Notes under the pieces: generated by a model | What the model was told of the DNA's origin: nothing | Databases searched by the model: none | The model's input: the letters and a program-made list of their open reading frames with translations, nothing else | Made by a program: the position numbers and the translations under genes | Source: Minisyncoccota bacterium | Lineage (GTDB): Bacteria > Patescibacteriota > Minisyncoccia > Phycocordibacterales > SBAW01 | Reading direction: 5' to 3' | DNA length: 5,355 nt | Assembly (NCBI GenBank): GCA_020050775.1 | Contig: JAGVKC010000029.1 | Location: 1-5,355 of the forward strand | Shown: in pieces, positions 4,610 to 5,355 of the stretch | Position numbering within the stretch: the stretch's first letter is position 1 | Layout: each line of letters starts with the position of its first letter

Positions 4610-5355
4610 AGGAAGATTCCGGCGCAGCAGGTACCAGAAGTGTTGCACGTTTGCGCTGCGGGAGAGACGCACGGATAAATGGAATGAATATTGCTACGTT
4701 TAGAAGCGCCCAGGCGGTGTTGTTTATAAGCGACGCAGAAAGCCCTTCGCGCGCGAATGCCACAATGATGCCGAATACGACTAGCACAATATAGGCGATA
4801 TGCATGGAGGTTAGACGCATGAAGTTACCTGTTACCTGCTCCTTTGAACTAATAACGAAGGAGGACTTGCGGCGCGTTACGGCAGCCCACAGGGCATTGA
4901 GATGGATGTTGAATGCGCTCATAGAGAATGCCATCGAAGGGAAGGTAAACATAAAATTCGTTGAGCGCTGGATGACATAGACCGTAACAAAAATGTACGG
5001 CAAGAACACAGCGGCAAGTAGCATGCCGGAGACTTCAATCGGCACGATGCCGGTGTTGAAGAACGCTAGAGGCAAGAGCGCGTCTATGACCACTACAACA
5101 CCAGAAAGATAAAAGCTTGCTGATGCAAGGTATTGAATCTTTTGCGCGAATGAGAGTCCTCTGCGAAAGAAGGGATTGTAGCGGAATATGACATCGAGCG
5201 CACCGCGGGCCCAGCGGAACTGCTGCTTTGAATAGGTAAGGAAGTCTTCTGTTGCAAGCCCTTCTGCAAGTACTTCTGCAAGATAATATGATTTGTATCC
5301 TTCCTCGTGCATAAACATGCCGGTCACGAAGTCTTCGGCAATAGATTCAGTGGAC
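4593..5355 (-). CDS. Processive GT2 glycosyltransferase, cellulose synthase-like (C-terminal part)
   Basis: The frame is open to the right window edge, so the N-terminus with the nucleotide-sugar site is missing. 253 residues are visible. They begin in STESIAEDFVTG, where the AED (residues 6-8) is the equivalent of the TED motif. GLATEDF follows, then QQFRW (44-48), the acceptor-binding QxxRW motif of processive beta-glycan synthases. Helical membrane segments lie near 80-100, 107-128, 184-203 and 212-230, with RRKSSFVISSKE (161-172) where BcsA-type enzymes have their gating-loop motif FxVT, here altered. The protein ends in a short tail without a PilZ domain. It likely makes and exports a beta-linked polysaccharide; cellulose, mannan and other polymers cannot be separated from this fragment. 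GTG 5327 is not a real start because the conserved motif continues upstream of it. Confidence 0.88.
   Translation of the reverse strand, partial: STESIAEDFVTGMFMHEEGYKSYYLAEVLAEGLATEDFLTYSKQQFRWARGALDVIFRYNPFFRRGLSFAQKIQYLASASFYLSGVVVVIDALLPLAFFNTGIVPIEVSGMLLAAVFLPYIFVTVYVIQRSTNFMFTFPSMAFSMSAFNIHLNALWAAVTRRKSSFVISSKEQVTGNFMRLTSMHIAYIVLVVFGIIVAFAREGLSASLINNTAWALLNVAIFIPFIRASLPQRKRATLLVPAAPESSYAHRH

Noticed and set aside
4609..4672. GTG 4672 as start of the GT39-like gene
   Set aside because: It would overlap the GT2 gene by 80 nt and add a basic stretch before the first helix. ATG 4609 gives a normal 17-nt overlap and a normal N-terminus.

Overview
The window looks like chromosomal DNA from a small-genome bacterium of the Patescibacteria (CPR), most likely the Parcubacteria side. 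This is inference, not a database match. It rests on a tRNA gene without an encoded CCA, genes whose ATG sits 6 to 9 nt behind a -10-like box with no leader or Shine-Dalgarno, short hydrophobic orphan proteins, and hairpin-rich repeats between genes. All five genes end in TAA or TAG, so nothing here suggests a recoded TGA.

Layout. Positions 1-230 hold no credible gene but are packed with perfect short hairpins. tRNA-Asp (GUC) lies at 231-304, followed by its terminator at 311-342. Positions 343-757 are again non-coding and repeat-rich. The 3' part of tRNA-Asp recurs here at 471-484 and 744-756, each time just downstream of a perfect hairpin whose stem sequence differs while its flank is conserved. 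A related hairpin and flank lies upstream of the tRNA at 135-175. A possible minus-strand small RNA (about 723 down to 540) lies inside this area. Two small membrane-protein genes (779-1261 and 1269-1406) follow and end at a terminator (1424-1449). After a 145-nt spacer with nested inverted repeats comes a secreted or membrane-anchored family 6 glycoside hydrolase (1596-3059).

A bidirectional terminator (3072-3105) separates the hydrolase from a convergent minus-strand pair: a GT39/ArnT-like membrane glycosyltransferase (3104-4609) and, overlapping it by 17 nt, the C-terminal part of a processive GT2 synthase of the cellulose synthase type (4593-5355, cut by the window edge).

How the parts may work together. 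The GT2 protein would polymerise and export a beta-linked glycan. The GT39 protein would transfer a lipid-linked sugar outside the membrane. The GH6 enzyme would cut or trim beta-1,4-glucan at the surface. A GT2 synthase beside a GH6 cellulase resembles known cellulose-like polymer loci, so a surface polysaccharide locus is a reasonable reading, but the GH6 gene is convergent and separately transcribed. The most unusual part is the tRNA-Asp-associated hairpin array: conserved flanks, replaced but still self-complementary stems, and tRNA 3'-end copies as unit borders. It could be a small mobile or recombination element, or a family of structured RNAs.
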